Source of the DNA: Desulfarculus sp.
GTDB lineage: Bacteria > Desulfobacterota > Desulfarculia > Desulfarculales > Desulfarculaceae
Direction: 5' to 3'
NCBI GenBank assembly: GCA_003605055.1
Contig: QZKP01000031.1
Location: 1-64,000, forward strand
DNA: 64,000 bases
In this document: piece after piece, positions 30,881 through 40,138 of the stretch
How positions within the stretch are numbered: the stretch's first letter is position 1
Layout: each line of letters starts with the position of its first letter
The notes under the pieces: generated by a model
The model's input: only the letters and a program-made list of their open reading frames with translations
Database searches by the model: none
What the model was told of the DNA's origin: nothing
Position numbers and translations under genes: made by a program

Positions 30881-31984
30881 ATGCCCGAGCTGATTTTGGA
30901 TGGACACAAACTGGCCTGGCACCGGGAGCGGGTGGAGGCCTGGCAGCGCGGCGAGCGGATCGCGCCCATAACCATCGACTGCGCGCTCACCCGCCGCTGC
31001 ACCTATCGTTGCGTCTATTGCTATGGCCAACTCCAGGCCAACGACGAAAAGAAAATGACCCGGGAGGTGATCTTCCGCTTCCTGGACGACGCCGCCGAGA
31101 TCGGGGTCAAGGCCATAAGCTTCGTCTCCGACGGCGAGAGCACCTGCAGCCCCCATTTCTACGACGCACTCCTGCGCGGCCGGGCCAATGGCCTGGACAT
31201 GGCCGTGGGCACCAACGGCTACCTGCTCAGGGACGAGCGTCTGGGGGAGACGCTGCCCGCGCTCACCTATCTGCGTTTCAACATCTCCGCCGCTCAGCGC
31301 GACCGCTACGCCGCCATCCACGGCTGCGCGCCCAAGTGCTACGACAAGGTGCTGGACACCGTGCGCGAGGCAGTGCGCATCAAGCGCCGACGCGGCCTGC
31401 CGGTGACCCTGGGTCTGCAGATGGTGCTGCTGCCCCAGTTTGAGGACCAGGTGCTGCCCCTGGCTCATTTGGGCAAGGAGTTGGGCGTGGACTACCTGGT
31501 AATCAAGCATTGCAGCGACGATGAGCAGGGCAGCCTGGGGGTGGATTACAGCGCCTATAGCTCGCTGGTGGAGACGCTGCGCCAGGCGGAGGCGGTCTCC
31601 GAAGGGGACTATCTGGTGCGGGCCAAATGGTCCAAGATCATGAGCCTGGGCCAGCGCAGCTACAGCCGCTGTTACGGCCCGCCCTTCATCATGCAGTTCT
31701 CCGGCTCCGGGCTGGTGGCGCCCTGCGGCATGCTCTTCAACCGCAAGTACAGCCGATATCACATAGGCAACATCGCCGAAACCTCCTTCAAGGGGCTGTG
31801 GCAAAGCGAACGCTATTGGGAGGTCATGGACCTGATCGCCTCTGAAAAGTTCGACGCGCGCACCATGTGCGGCTCGCTGTGCCTGCAGCACAAGGTCAAT
31901 GAATGCCTGTACAGTCTGCGTCAGGAAGGGGCCTGCCTGCCGCCGACGCAGGGCGAGCCTCCCCTGCATTGCAACTTCATCTGA
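30881..31984 (+). CDS. Radical SAM/SPASM-domain protein
   Basis: TIDCALTRRCTYRCVYCYGQ (CxxxCxxC); C-terminal Cys cluster CYGPPF...APCGMLFN...MCGSLCLQHKVNECLY; start moved to ATG at 30881. Confidence 0.9.
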   Translation: MPELILDGHKLAWHRERVEAWQRGERIAPITIDCALTRRCTYRCVYCYGQLQANDEKKMTREVIFRFLDDAAEIGVKAISFVSDGESTCSPHFYDALLRGRANGLDMAVGTNGYLLRDERLGETLPALTYLRFNISAAQRDRYAAIHGCAPKCYDKVLDTVREAVRIKRRRGLPVTLGLQMVLLPQFEDQVLPLAHLGKELGVDYLVIKHCSDDEQGSLGVDYSAYSSLVETLRQAEAVSEGDYLVRAKWSKIMSLGQRSYSRCYGPPFIMQFSGSGLVAPCGMLFNRKYSRYHIGNIAETSFKGLWQSERYWEVMDLIASEKFDARTMCGSLCLQHKVNECLYSLRQEGACLPPTQGEPPLHCNFI

Positions 31985-32008
31985 GCCGGCGCCAGTCAAG
32001 GGAGTGAG

Positions 32009-32530
32009 GTGACGGTTTTAATCTTGGGGCTAGTCATCTTCGGGCTGGCCATGCTGGTTCATCTGATCTGGTGGCGCATATCTCTGCCGCGGCGCCAGAC
32101 CAAGGCCCTGCTGGCCATTTTCCTGACGGCCACGGCGGCCTCGATACTGCTGCTGGCCCTGCTCACCCGGCTGGCACCGGAGTGGCAGGGGTACGGGCCC
32201 GATGATCTGTGGGAGTATCTACACATCGCCGAGATGGTCTTAGCCCTGGGCTTGGCCTACATCGTAACCTATTCGGCCCTGGAGGTGGACAGCCCCTCCC
32301 TGGTCATTGCCCTGGCCATCGCGGACCAGGGGACGCGCGGCCTGGCCGCCGAGGACCTGGCCCGGGCCATGAACGACGAGCGGCTGATCAGGCCGCGGGT
32401 GGAGGACCTGGTCCTGGACCAGATGGCCTTTTGGCAGGGAGAGCGCCTGCTGCTCACCCCCAAAGGACAAACCATGGCCCGGCTTTTTGCCTTCTATCGC
32501 CGTCTGCTGGGCAAGGGCCTGGGGGGCTAG
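32009..32530 (+). CDS. Small membrane protein with C-terminal winged-helix-like cytosolic domain, unknown function
   Basis: 173 aa, about 3 N-terminal hydrophobic helices, then ALAIADQGTRGLAAEDLARAMNDERLIRPRVEDLVLDQMAFWQGERLLLTPKGQ. Confidence 0.6.
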   Translation: MTVLILGLVIFGLAMLVHLIWWRISLPRRQTKALLAIFLTATAASILLLALLTRLAPEWQGYGPDDLWEYLHIAEMVLALGLAYIVTYSALEVDSPSLVIALAIADQGTRGLAAEDLARAMNDERLIRPRVEDLVLDQMAFWQGERLLLTPKGQTMARLFAFYRRLLGKGLGG

Positions 32531-32535
32531 GCGTT

Positions 32536-33060
32536 ATGAGCGGGCTGATGACCCTGCTGGCGCCGATCGCCGCCCTGGCCCTGAACATCGTGTGCCAGGT
32601 GGCCGTCTGCCGCCTGGCGCCCCGGGCCTCGCTTCTGCGCTCGCTGGTCTTGGGCTTCGGCCTGGGAGCGATGTTTTTGCTGCTCTACCACGCGGCGGCC
32701 TGGGCATTGGCGGGCCAGCCCCTGGCCCAGGCGGCCGGGTTGCTGATAGCCAACCTGGCCACCTACGGAGCCCTGGGCTACTGCTACTTTCATTTTGTGA
32801 ACCTGGGCGAGACCGCCCGCCGTATACGCCTGGTGCGGGAGCTGCACCAGGCCCCGGCCGGGCTGACCTATCCGGAAATCCTCCTGCGCTACAACGCCGC
32901 CCAGATTACCGACCTGCGCATGCAAAGACTGCTGAAAACCAGGCAGGTGGCCCTCCGGCAGGGGCGCTATTTCATCGACAGACCTTTATTTCTCGCAATA
33001 TCCAAACTCATGGTTGCTCTTAAGGTCGTGGTGTTGGGCAAAAGAAGCGAGTTTGACTAG
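32536..33060 (+). CDS. Small membrane protein, unknown function, organisation similar to 32009..32530
   Basis: 174 aa, TM N-terminus; C-term LTYPEILLRYNAAQITDLRMQRLLKTRQVALRQGRYFI; start at ATG 32536. Confidence 0.6.
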   Translation: MSGLMTLLAPIAALALNIVCQVAVCRLAPRASLLRSLVLGFGLGAMFLLLYHAAAWALAGQPLAQAAGLLIANLATYGALGYCYFHFVNLGETARRIRLVRELHQAPAGLTYPEILLRYNAAQITDLRMQRLLKTRQVALRQGRYFIDRPLFLAISKLMVALKVVVLGKRSEFD

Positions 33061-33112
33061 CTCAAGTCCAAAAGCCGACAGCGCGCAGGCGGCCGGAATC
33101 TCCTCCCGTCGC

Positions 33113-35452
33113 ATGGCGTGGCCCTGGCTGATTATCGGCGCTCTGCCCGTCCTGCTGCTGCTGCTCTATCTCATCTTCGGCCTGGACCCCATCGCAGGGG
33201 TTTGGTGCGGGCACCTGTTTCTGAACAACGATTTTTTCAACTATATGCTGCCGACCATGACGGTCATCCAGAAGGCACTTCTGGGCGGGGAGTTCCCCTG
33301 GTGGAATCCCTACCTGGGCGGCGGCCTGCCTCTTTATACGGAGGGCGGCAAACCCCTGCTGGAGTTGCTCCTGCTCTTTCTGTTCTCCCCTGCCACCACC
33401 ATCGTCTTGATCGCCTATCTGCACGTGTTCGCAGCCCTGGCCCTGTTTTACATCTTTGCCCGCGAACTGGGGCTTTCGCGGGAGGCCTCGCTGCTGGGCG
33501 GCCTGCTCTGGAGCCTTAACGGCTACCACGCTTGGTATCTTTACGACCTCTCCATCCTGGGGACCAACCTTTGGCTGCCCTTTTTGCTCACCTGCCTGCT
33601 GCGCTTAAGGCGTTGGGAAGGCAACCCTCTGCCCCTGCTGGTGGGGGGGGCAATGGCCATGGGCCTGCAGGCCAGCTACGGCCGTACCACCGATTTTGTC
33701 TACGGCCTGGCCTTGCTGCTGGCCTTCGCCTGGTTTGCTGCCTGGCGGGGAGCGGGCGAAGGCCAGGCGCTCGGCAGGTGGAGGCATCTGGCCGGCTCCA
33801 CCGGGGTCTGGGCGGTCATGGCGGGCGGCGGGGCAATGCTGGCGGCCGGCTTCCTGTTACCCTTCGCCATTAACCTGCTGGGTTCGGACCGCTACGCCGG
33901 CGCGGCCCAGGCCCTGACCGCCTACCGTAGCTACGGCTCCGCCATGGAGTTCTTCCTGCCCAACCTCGTGCGGCCTCTGAGTCGACTGCTGAGTCTGTCC
34001 CCGGTGGGGGGCAGCGGCCATAGCATGTTGTTCCTGGGCCTGATCAGCCTGCCTTTCATCCTGGCCGCCTGGAGGGCCAAAGAGGACCGCTACCGCCAAT
34101 TTTTCTTCGCGGCCCTGGTGGTGCCCATATTTTTCCTTTTCCGGGTGCCCAAAACCAACATCGGCCTGTTCGACCTGCTGCGTCTGCTGCCCCTGCACGA
34201 GGGAGCCGCGCAGCCCATCAGACTGCTGCCCATTACCGTGCTGGCTGCCTCTTATCTGGCCGCCCGCGGCTTCGACACCCTGCTGCCAACCCAAGGCCCG
34301 GCCCGGCCGACAGCAGGGATGCGCTGGCTGTTACTCCGCGGTCCCCTCTGGTTGGGGGGGCCTCTGTTGGCAATGCTGCTGACCCTGAGCGTGTGGCAGG
34401 GGGACTATTGGCCCCTGGTGGCCATCGTGGCCCTGAGCTGGGCCGGGCTGGCCGTGGCCTGGGCCGCGGTGCGGGGCCGCCTGGGCCGCAGCGCCGCCTT
34501 TGCCGCGGTGTTCGCTGTGCTACTAGTCAACCTGTTCATTGCCAACCAGTCCGACCGCTCCGACGGCGACCCCCGGGACATGATCCACCAACACCTGCGG
34601 CTGGAACCCGGCCTGGTAACGGTGCAGTATCTACGGCGGCTGCCCAGCGATCCTCCCTTCCGGGTATGGTCTCTGAGCCGGTTCCGCAAGGCTTTCTGGG
34701 AGCGCTACCTCATACCCACCATGTCCGCCTACGGGCCGATCATACCCGAGCGACCCAGCCGCTGGCAGAGCCGGCTGCGGCAGAGCTTCTTTGCTGATCT
34801 CAAAAAAGGCCGCGGACAGGACCACGCCTCGTCCTCCAGGGTTTGGCTGGACCTGAGCAACGTGACCTATCTGGCGGTCAAGGACAGCCTAGGCCCCCCT
34901 CCTGCCTCAGGGGACTACCATCTCGTGCTGCGCGACCAGCCCGCCAGGGCCACGCTCTACCGCAACCCCGGGGCCAGGCCCCGCCTGTACCTGGCCTCGG
35001 GCTATAAGGTGATCGCCGAAGACGAGCAGGCCCTGGATTTCATGGCCGAGCGACACTCGGCGGACCCGGTCTGGTTCCGGGACAAGGTGGTGCTAGCTAC
35101 ACCGCCGCCCCAAGGCTTTACCCCCGGCCCCGGGCCGAGCAAGGTGTCCTTACGGCGCTACGCCTATAATCGGGTGGATCTGGCCAGCCAGAGCGCGCAG
35201 CCGTCATTGCTGGTGTTCCTGGACAGCCTGCAGGCCGGTTGGCGGGCGGAGCTGGACGGCCGGCCGGTGGAGATACTGCGGGCCAACTACATGTTCCGGG
35301 CAATAGCCCTGCCGCCCGGTGAGCATCGCCTGGCCTTCGCCTACCGCCCGCCGGGCCTGTACCTGGGCATCCTCATTACCTTGGGTGGCCTGCTGGCCGC
35401 GGGCATCCTGCTCCTGGTCAATTGGAAGCGGCGGGGTCGGTGCCCCGCCTAG
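33113..35452 (+). CDS. YfhO-like multi-TM membrane protein
   Basis: PWWNPYLGGGLPLYTEGGKP; C-term LQAGWRAELDGRPVEILRANYMFRAIALPPGEHRLAFAYRPPGLYLG; ORF track opens at 33014, ATG at 33113 preferred. Confidence 0.82.
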   Translation: MAWPWLIIGALPVLLLLLYLIFGLDPIAGVWCGHLFLNNDFFNYMLPTMTVIQKALLGGEFPWWNPYLGGGLPLYTEGGKPLLELLLLFLFSPATTIVLIAYLHVFAALALFYIFARELGLSREASLLGGLLWSLNGYHAWYLYDLSILGTNLWLPFLLTCLLRLRRWEGNPLPLLVGGAMAMGLQASYGRTTDFVYGLALLLAFAWFAAWRGAGEGQALGRWRHLAGSTGVWAVMAGGGAMLAAGFLLPFAINLLGSDRYAGAAQALTAYRSYGSAMEFFLPNLVRPLSRLLSLSPVGGSGHSMLFLGLISLPFILAAWRAKEDRYRQFFFAALVVPIFFLFRVPKTNIGLFDLLRLLPLHEGAAQPIRLLPITVLAASYLAARGFDTLLPTQGPARPTAGMRWLLLRGPLWLGGPLLAMLLTLSVWQGDYWPLVAIVALSWAGLAVAWAAVRGRLGRSAAFAAVFAVLLVNLFIANQSDRSDGDPRDMIHQHLRLEPGLVTVQYLRRLPSDPPFRVWSLSRFRKAFWERYLIPTMSAYGPIIPERPSRWQSRLRQSFFADLKKGRGQDHASSSRVWLDLSNVTYLAVKDSLGPPPASGDYHLVLRDQPARATLYRNPGARPRLYLASGYKVIAEDEQALDFMAERHSADPVWFRDKVVLATPPPQGFTPGPGPSKVSLRRYAYNRVDLASQSAQPSLLVFLDSLQAGWRAELDGRPVEILRANYMFRAIALPPGEHRLAFAYRPPGLYLGILITLGGLLAAGILLLVNWKRRGRCPA

Positions 35453-37155
35453 TTTAGGACCGGGGGCGGCTGCATGGGTCGGATGGCGCCCTGATGCACC
35501 TGGAAGGCCTTGTTGAAGGCTATAGAGTCAGTGTGCCGGTGGGAGGCCACCACCAGTATGGCCCGGCTGTCCAGGTGCCGCAGGACGTTCTGGAAAATCT
35601 TTCGTTCGCTGTCCGGGTCCACGTTGGAGGTAGCCTCGTCCAGAAGCACCAGGCTGGGATGGCGCAGGAACAGGCGGGCCAGTAGAAGCCGTTGCCGCTG
35701 GCCCAGCGAGAGCATCTCACCGTCGTCACCCACCTGGGCCTCCAGCCCTCCGGGCATCTTTTCCACCTCTTCCAGCAGAAGTACCTGCGACAGGGCCTGG
35801 CGCAACTGGTCCTCGGAAAACTGGCCGGCCGGGTCCAGGGACTGGCGCACGCTGCCGGGGAAGAGGAAAAGGTCGTTGCTGGTGTAAAAGGTGAGCCGGC
35901 GCAGATTGGCAAATTCCGCGTCCGCCGCTGCCTGCCCGCTGGCCACCTGTACCGAGCCGCCCTGGGGCGGCAGATAACCGGCCAGGATGAGGAGCAGGGT
36001 GGACTTGCCCTGGCCCGAAGGCCCCTGGACCAGCACCCGGTCCCCCTCGGTCAACTCCAGGGAGGCCTGCTTCAGCACAGGCTTGCCGGGAAAGGAAAAG
36101 TCCACCCCCCGTAGCCGCAGTCCCTTGATCTCCCCCAGGTCGCAGTCGATTTGCTCGCTGCGCATGGCCGCCATTCTGGCCAGGACCTCGCCGACCTTTT
36201 CCACGCCGTAGCGCGATTCGCGAATGGACATCAAGTCGAACTGCATGCCATAGACATAGGTCCGCAGGCGGTTGAAGATCATGAGCAGCGCGATGAAGAT
36301 GCCGGCCTCCAGATCGTAAAAAACTAGGCCGACCGTGACCAGGGCGATGATGGAAACCAGACTGAAGGTGTCCCCCAGAATGGCGATGGCCTCGCGGGTG
36401 TGCATCTTGGAGGCGCGCCACTGACGGCTCTTGCTGGCCACCTGGTGCACCCGCTCCAGGATGGTGGGCTCCAGCATGTCGAACTTGATGCGGCTTAGAC
36501 CCTGTAATACCTGGCGGGCGACGCCCATGAGGTCCTTTTGCACCTCCGTCTCCTGTTCGCCGATCTCCTGGAGACCAGAGAACTTCCGCCGGTTGATCAC
36601 GATGCTGAACACCCCCAAGGCCATGGCCAGCAGAATGATGGCCGGGGGGGTGTAATAGAACGTGGAGAGGGTGAGCACCAGCACCGCCATCAGGTTGAAG
36701 GCAAAGCTGAGCAGGGAGAAGAACACCACGGAAACGTTCTTAACCAGGTTGACCGCCACGTTGGAAAAATTGTCCAGGTCCTCCTGGGCGGCCAAGTGGG
36801 GCGGCACCTGCAGAAGCCCCTCCATGACCATGCGCAAGGTTTCCTCGTAGATGCCGAAACGGATGTCCGTGGTCCGCTTTATTCGCCACCAGCGACCCAG
36901 GGCGAACAGGCCCACGCAGGCCACGGCCACCGCAAAGAAAAGCAGGCGCAACTCCTGTTCGCCGGCGATGGCGGGCAACCCCAGCGCCTGGCTGAGCTTG
37001 GCCACCATAGGCGCGGCGTTGCCCGGCGACACGATCAGGTATATGAGGACCATGCAATAGGCTTCCAGAGGCGGCAAGATGAGCATCAGGCCCAGGTATT
37101 CCGCCGCCACCCGTTTGCGCGCTCGCAGCAGCTCTAGGAATAAAGACAGCTTCAT
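35449..37155 (-). CDS. ABC transporter, fused permease/ATP-binding protein
   Basis: Walker A GPSGQGKSTLLLILAG, signature LSLGQRQRLLLARLFL, Walker B LVLLDEATSNVDP. Confidence 0.95.
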   Translation of the reverse strand: MKLSLFLELLRARKRVAAEYLGLMLILPPLEAYCMVLIYLIVSPGNAAPMVAKLSQALGLPAIAGEQELRLLFFAVAVACVGLFALGRWWRIKRTTDIRFGIYEETLRMVMEGLLQVPPHLAAQEDLDNFSNVAVNLVKNVSVVFFSLLSFAFNLMAVLVLTLSTFYYTPPAIILLAMALGVFSIVINRRKFSGLQEIGEQETEVQKDLMGVARQVLQGLSRIKFDMLEPTILERVHQVASKSRQWRASKMHTREAIAILGDTFSLVSIIALVTVGLVFYDLEAGIFIALLMIFNRLRTYVYGMQFDLMSIRESRYGVEKVGEVLARMAAMRSEQIDCDLGEIKGLRLRGVDFSFPGKPVLKQASLELTEGDRVLVQGPSGQGKSTLLLILAGYLPPQGGSVQVASGQAAADAEFANLRRLTFYTSNDLFLFPGSVRQSLDPAGQFSEDQLRQALSQVLLLEEVEKMPGGLEAQVGDDGEMLSLGQRQRLLLARLFLRHPSLVLLDEATSNVDPDSERKIFQNVLRHLDSRAILVVASHRHTDSIAFNKAFQVHQGAIRPMQPPPVLN

Positions 37156-37423
37156 TGGTTACCGCCAGTGCTTATTCGATTCAAAAAACGCGGCGTCGGT
37201 CCTCATCTTTGTGCTTGGGCTGACAGAAGCGTAATGCAATAAGCGGCCGCAAGTGGCAGTTTGCGCTTGATTATAATACAAATGCCGCGCCGGCATTCTC
37301 CTTTCGGCCATGGGAGCGCGCGCATTTTTTAAGGCTCTGGCCGGAAACCCCGCCTTTGGCCTGCTTACTGAAAATGAAGGCGCACTGATTACAGACGGTG
37401 GGTTATGGCCAAGGGGCCGGGCA

Positions 37424-38299
37424 TTACATGCTGTTCATCTCAGGGGTCCAGTAGAAAATCCCCATCCACTTGCTGCGATCCATCTTGGGATGTTTGCGGT
37501 ACAGGGTGAAGTTGTACTCAGCGGCATAGTCCTCGGTGTGGCGGGTTTCTTTCTCGGGATTGTCCTCCCGCGGCATGCGCTCGAAGAAGATCACACAGCG
37601 GGATATGCGCTTGAGCTGCTTGATGTAGGCCTGCTTGGCTGGCCCATTGGGGACGTGCACCAGGTGAGAGAGACAGAAGGTATGGCTGAAATAATCCGCG
37701 GGAAAGCGATTGAAAAACTGGTGCTCCAGCACGTCCTGGCAGTAGAAGGTGGCGCGGGGATAGTCCGCAAACATGGTGGAGCGTGCGTATTCAATGGCCT
37801 CGGCTGATATGTCCAGGCCATGTATCTCGCACCCGTAGCAATCGGCCAGATAGCGCAGGAAGCCGCCCGCATTGCAGCCAGACTCCAGAACCCGGCTGCG
37901 CCCGTCCAAAGGAGGGATCAGCCGCTTTTCGATCATCTCCGGCAGGCTCCGCTCCAAATGGGGGTTGCGGCGCTGGGCATACACGTCTTCCAGGGAGGTG
38001 GAGTGGTGCAGGCGCAGCAAGGGCAGGCCCAACAACCGCAGGGTCAGCCGTCCCTGCTGGCCCTGGTAGACGGTTTCTCGCCAAAATTCAGGGTCGGGAA
38101 GCGGCTTGTCTTCCTTGAAGTACAGCACCTTGCCCAGCAAGGGCACTGCATTCAGCCTGAGCAGCTTGTTCTTCAGCTTATGGGATACCTGCACTGGCCT
38201 TCGCAATATGAATGGTTGGCTGAAAGTCTGGTGGTTGCCAAAGCGGCCATAAATCGCTGATGCCCCCGTCGCAGGAGAAAATTTGCAACGACAACTCAA
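37424..38299 (-). CDS. SAM-dependent class I methyltransferase
   Basis: RSRVLESGCNAGGFLRYLADCYGCEIHGLDISAEAIEYAR. Confidence 0.82.
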   Translation of the reverse strand: MSCRCKFSPATGASAIYGRFGNHQTFSQPFILRRPVQVSHKLKNKLLRLNAVPLLGKVLYFKEDKPLPDPEFWRETVYQGQQGRLTLRLLGLPLLRLHHSTSLEDVYAQRRNPHLERSLPEMIEKRLIPPLDGRSRVLESGCNAGGFLRYLADCYGCEIHGLDISAEAIEYARSTMFADYPRATFYCQDVLEHQFFNRFPADYFSHTFCLSHLVHVPNGPAKQAYIKQLKRISRCVIFFERMPREDNPEKETRHTEDYAAEYNFTLYRKHPKMDRSKWMGIFYWTPEMNSM

Positions 38300-38421
38300 A
38301 ATCTTAATTCATGTTAACAAAATTTACGATCCTTTGCACGGCGGCGTCGGGCAGGGGCAACCTCCAGGCCGCTCCGGCCGAAGGCTGCGGCCAAGGCCCA
38401 CCGCAGGTTCCGATAGGACGG

Positions 38422-39885
38422 CTACACCTTTTCGGCCAGACCCGCCAGATGTAAAAGCCGCCGGCCCACGGCCTGGCCGGCGCGCCCCCGGTTGACCGGG
38501 ATCATCTTGTCCACCAGCCGGGCCCGGTTTTCCCGGTCCAGGGAGGGGTCGCGCAGATAGCCGTTCAGCAGGGCCTCCAGCTCACCAAAGGAATAGGCGT
38601 TGCGGCAGGCCCCGGACTCCAGCACCGGCTGCAGGTGGGTGTAGGTCTCGAAGAACCTGGCCGGCCGGTCCGTGTCCCGGTATTGGAATAGGCTGACGTT
38701 GATCACCGGCCGGTCCAGGATGGCCGCCTCGATCATAAGGGTGGAGTACTCGGTCAAGAGCACGTCGGCGTGGCCCAAGGTCTCGGCCAGGCCCAGCATG
38801 TCCTCCTTGGGCATGTCCAGGCCTCCGGACAGGCTCTCTATCCTGGGGTGGGCGAAGCGCACCAGCCCGCGATAGTCCCGCTCCAAGGCCTCAATGCGCC
38901 CTTGGTAGCTCTCCAGCACTTGGCCGTTGCCCTTGCTCACGAAGTAGGCCGGGTGCAGGCGCACCAGGAGCTGGGCCGGCTGGGCGAAGCGGTCCTCCCT
39001 GATCGCCTGGGCCAGCCACTCCAGGGCGTCGAAGGTGTGGGGGAAGTTCTTGGGCGCCGAGCTGCCGTAGAACAGGAGCCGGCGTCCGGGGTCCAGGCCC
39101 AGGCTGGCCAGGAACTCGGGCCGCGGCCGTAGCCGCAGGCTGCCGTCAAAGTAGTAGTCCCAGTGGGCCACGCCCTCCACGGAGATGATGCCCGGGTCTA
39201 TATCCTGGTACACGGCCAACTCCTGAGCCATCCGCAGGTTCCAGGCGATCACCGCGTCGGGCCGGGCCGCGCGGTAGCCCTTGGCCGTGGGGTTGTCCCA
39301 GGAGTGCACGACGGCCGCCACCGGGCAGTGGTGGCGGCGGGCGGCGCGCATGAAAAAGGGGTCTATGCTGTAGCCCACCGAGGAGGTCACCAGCAGGCGG
39401 GGCTGGAACTCGCGGAAGTAGGGGTCATAAAAGCGGCCCGGGAACAGGCGGTCCTGCAGGGCGATCAGGCCCCGGCGCAGGGCCGGGCTCTGGCCGGCCA
39501 GCCGGCCCAGGGCGATGGCCGCGTTGTCCACCGCCTGGGCCCGGCGGCCGCCGTGGAAGTTGTAGTCGTGCAGATAGGTGCGCGCCTCGGCCGTGAGGTT
39601 GCGCTGCCGGCCGTCGCCGCCGCTCAGGCGGGTGTTGGCCAGCAGCAGCCAGCGGCCCAGGCGGGTGCCCTTGAGCTGGGCCAGGGCCTGGGGCATGAGC
39701 ACCGGCCGGCAGAGCACGTTGCCGCCCTCCAGGCGGGGGGCGAAGTGCTCCAGGTCCTCGTCGCGCAGGAAAACCACCAGCCGGGCCCCGGAGTCCTTGA
39801 GCACCTGGAACACGTCCGAGTAGAGCAGATAGCGCACCGAGGGGTTGCGCCAGGCGGAGATGAATATGGTGGGTGCTGCGGCCAT
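38422..39885 (-). CDS. CDP-glycerol glycerophosphotransferase-like / surface-glycan transferase
   Basis: 487 aa; ADVLLTEYSTLMIEAAILDRPVINVSLFQYRDTD, LLVRLHPAYF. Confidence 0.6.
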   Translation of the reverse strand: MAAAPTIFISAWRNPSVRYLLYSDVFQVLKDSGARLVVFLRDEDLEHFAPRLEGGNVLCRPVLMPQALAQLKGTRLGRWLLLANTRLSGGDGRQRNLTAEARTYLHDYNFHGGRRAQAVDNAAIALGRLAGQSPALRRGLIALQDRLFPGRFYDPYFREFQPRLLVTSSVGYSIDPFFMRAARRHHCPVAAVVHSWDNPTAKGYRAARPDAVIAWNLRMAQELAVYQDIDPGIISVEGVAHWDYYFDGSLRLRPRPEFLASLGLDPGRRLLFYGSSAPKNFPHTFDALEWLAQAIREDRFAQPAQLLVRLHPAYFVSKGNGQVLESYQGRIEALERDYRGLVRFAHPRIESLSGGLDMPKEDMLGLAETLGHADVLLTEYSTLMIEAAILDRPVINVSLFQYRDTDRPARFFETYTHLQPVLESGACRNAYSFGELEALLNGYLRDPSLDRENRARLVDKMIPVNRGRAGQAVGRRLLHLAGLAEKV

Positions 39886-40138
39886 CGGCCTCCTCGCGCC
39901 TGGGTCCTGGGGCCCTGCTCAAGGCAAGCGATTGTATCATAGCGCCGGCGTAGTTACTTGGCCAGCCCCGCGAGGCTGACCCAAGTGAAGTCCTCAAAAT
40001 GCCGCTTGAATTACCTTGGTGGCCGGGATAAATTGACTCTAAAATATCTCCGGCGCGGCCGGCGGGCTGTCCGGCCCTGGCGGATATGGTCTCAGCTTTT
40101 TTTATTTGCCTATTAGCAACCCTGGTCAGACCGGAATC

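Noticed and set aside
30824-31999. 391-aa - strand ORF opposite the radical SAM gene
   Set aside because: Shadow ORF; the CxxxCxxC enzyme on + strand explains the region.
37272-37297. TATAAT followed by AATGCCG-CGC-CGGCATT hairpin
   Set aside because: No + strand gene follows and no convincing -35 is present; flanking genes are both on the minus strand, so probably chance or a minor signal.
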